Notes under the pieces: model-generated
The model's database searches: none
What the model was told of the DNA's origin: nothing
Seen by the model: only the letters and a program-made list of their open reading frames with translations
Part shown: positions 6,120-6,755 of the stretch, piece by piece
How the letters are laid out: each line of letters begins with the position of its first letter
How positions within the stretch are numbered: position 1 is the stretch's first letter
Position numbers and translations under genes: made by a program
Assembly (NCBI GenBank): GCA_945870545.1
Contig: CAMBTF010000096.1
Coordinates: 1-6,755, forward strand
DNA: 6,755 nt
DNA from: Akkermansia muciniphila
Lineage (GTDB): Bacteria > Verrucomicrobiota > Verrucomicrobiia > Verrucomicrobiales > Akkermansiaceae
Direction: 5' to 3'

Positions 6120-6141
6120 ATTTTGGCAACATTTTGGCAAC
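6120..6141. repeat. Exact 11-bp tandem duplication downstream of the tRNA
   Basis: ATTTTGGCAAC occurs twice head to tail with no mismatch (6120-6130 and 6131-6141), 48 bases after the tRNA. Short direct repeats next to a tRNA can be recombinase arm sites or remnants of an integrated element. No integrase gene is in the window, so that role is inferred only. The rest of 6073-6280 shows only a weak AAAGC-GTT-GCTTT hairpin (6224-6236). Confidence 0.6.
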
Positions 6142-6280
6142 AGCTGCGACGACCTGGTATTCAGTCGTTTACAGACTCAGTCGGTGGCGAGCCGTATGCC
6201 AGACTGGCTTCGCAATTCAGGTCAAAGCGTTGCTTTTTAGGCGCTGCCACACCTTCCTGAAATGGGCTTTCGTTATGCAG

Positions 6281-6755
6281 TTACTTCGCTCCCGTCGTTG
6301 ACATGGGAGTCCTCGTCACACCTTGGCACTTCCCGCTGCCTGAGTTGCTGCTGACCAAGCGACCCGAAGCATCACGTCTCGTGGTGGTTATGGCGCCGGT
6401 GCCGTGGGAGCTTTCGGTTCCGGTGAGTCGCCCCGAGGCGTCACGAAACTGTGTGCGGCTGCCGCTTCCCAAAAATTTACTGGTGGTCGCGCTTCCTGCG
6501 ATGCGACCGCTCGCATCTCGGTAAGTGGTGCTGGATCCACCCGAGGCGGTGGTCTTGGAGGATGCCGTGCCAGCGATCCGACCGCTGGCATCACGGTAAG
6601 TGGTTTGCCCGCCGCCGCCCGCGCTGACCTGGGTCGTGGCCGTGCTGATGACCCGCCCGGAAGCATCGCGGATCACGGCGCGCTCCGTGCCCGCCGCCTG
6701 CTTTTGGCGCTCGATGGTCTGAACCACCCGCCCCGAAGCGTCACGAACCACCTCC
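6281..6755 (-). CDS. RDASGR tandem-repeat protein, N-terminus cut by window edge
   Basis: The last 157 residues or so of a longer protein. Six copies of RDASGR begin units of 25, 25, 25, 25 and 23 residues, then a 33-residue tail ending STTGAK with one cysteine (GKCQG). RDASGR lies at 6728-6745, 6653-6670, 6578-6595, 6503-6520, 6428-6445 and 6359-6376. Each unit continues with a small-residue stretch (IAGTASS, LTGTESS) and a Gly/Ser/Thr-rich linker, often with an aromatic just before the motif (TYRDASGR). The first GTG in frame, at 6751, follows an in-frame GAG codon, so the gene almost certainly continues to the right. The units recall short YD/RHS-like repeats (YDAxGR), which would suggest stacked beta-hairpins, but no RHS core is visible. 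Function and location are unknown. Confidence 0.8.
   Translation of the reverse strand, partial: EVVRDASGRVVQTIERQKQAAGTERAVIRDASGRVISTATTQVSAGGGGQTTYRDASGRIAGTASSKTTASGGSSTTYRDASGRIAGSATTSKFLGSGSRTQFRDASGRLTGTESSHGTGAITTTRRDASGRLVSSNSGSGKCQGVTRTPMSTTGAK

Noticed and set aside
6281..6751. GTG at 6751 as the true start of the repeat protein
   Set aside because: The frame continues into the preceding codon at the window edge and the GTG falls directly against a repeat unit, so the gene most likely extends further.
1..6755. CRISPR array, toxin-antitoxin pair, phage or transposase genes
   Set aside because: No spaced palindromic direct repeats, paired small genes or recombinase motifs were found on either strand.

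Overview
This is a GC-rich bacterial window with six protein-coding genes and one tRNA. The tRNA, the Gram-negative style cell-wall enzyme and a clear signal peptide place it in a bacterium. Weak or absent Shine-Dalgarno sequences before several genes, plus the look of the glutaredoxin and the penicillin-binding protein, suggest the PVC group, perhaps Verrucomicrobiota. That placement is inference and was not tested by a search.

Left part (1-2346). A cation diffusion facilitator transporter runs off the left edge on the minus strand. It is divergent from a small single-cysteine (CGWS) glutaredoxin on the plus strand. The glutaredoxin converges with a MidA/NDUFAF7-type methyltransferase on the minus strand, and their stop codons touch back to back (TGATCA). 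The methyltransferase is head to head with the next gene with no spacer, and the start codons overlap inside CATG.

Centre (2333-4780). A large class A penicillin-binding protein has an intact GT51 glycosyltransferase domain. Its transpeptidase domain keeps the fold signatures, but all three active-site motifs are altered: SxxK is TAFF, SxN is SKI and KTG is KGG. It reads as a peptidoglycan polymerase carrying a pseudo-transpeptidase, and it is the most interesting item in the window.

Right part (4781-6755). A 340-base convergent gap is packed with inverted repeats, including a nested element of about 92 bases, and ends in a three-copy 10-bp tandem repeat that overlaps the next gene's stop. 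Then come a secreted protein of unknown function (minus), tRNA-Val(GAC) with an encoded CCA end (plus), and a 208-base gap with an exact 11-bp tandem duplication. Last is the C-terminal part of a protein built from about 25-residue repeats, each starting with RDASGR (minus, running off the right edge). The tRNA-proximal position and the repeat protein suggest an accessory-region boundary, but no integrase or transposase is visible.

Apart from a general envelope and redox theme, no pathway links the genes. The tight packing on the left is the main evidence of any co-organisation.
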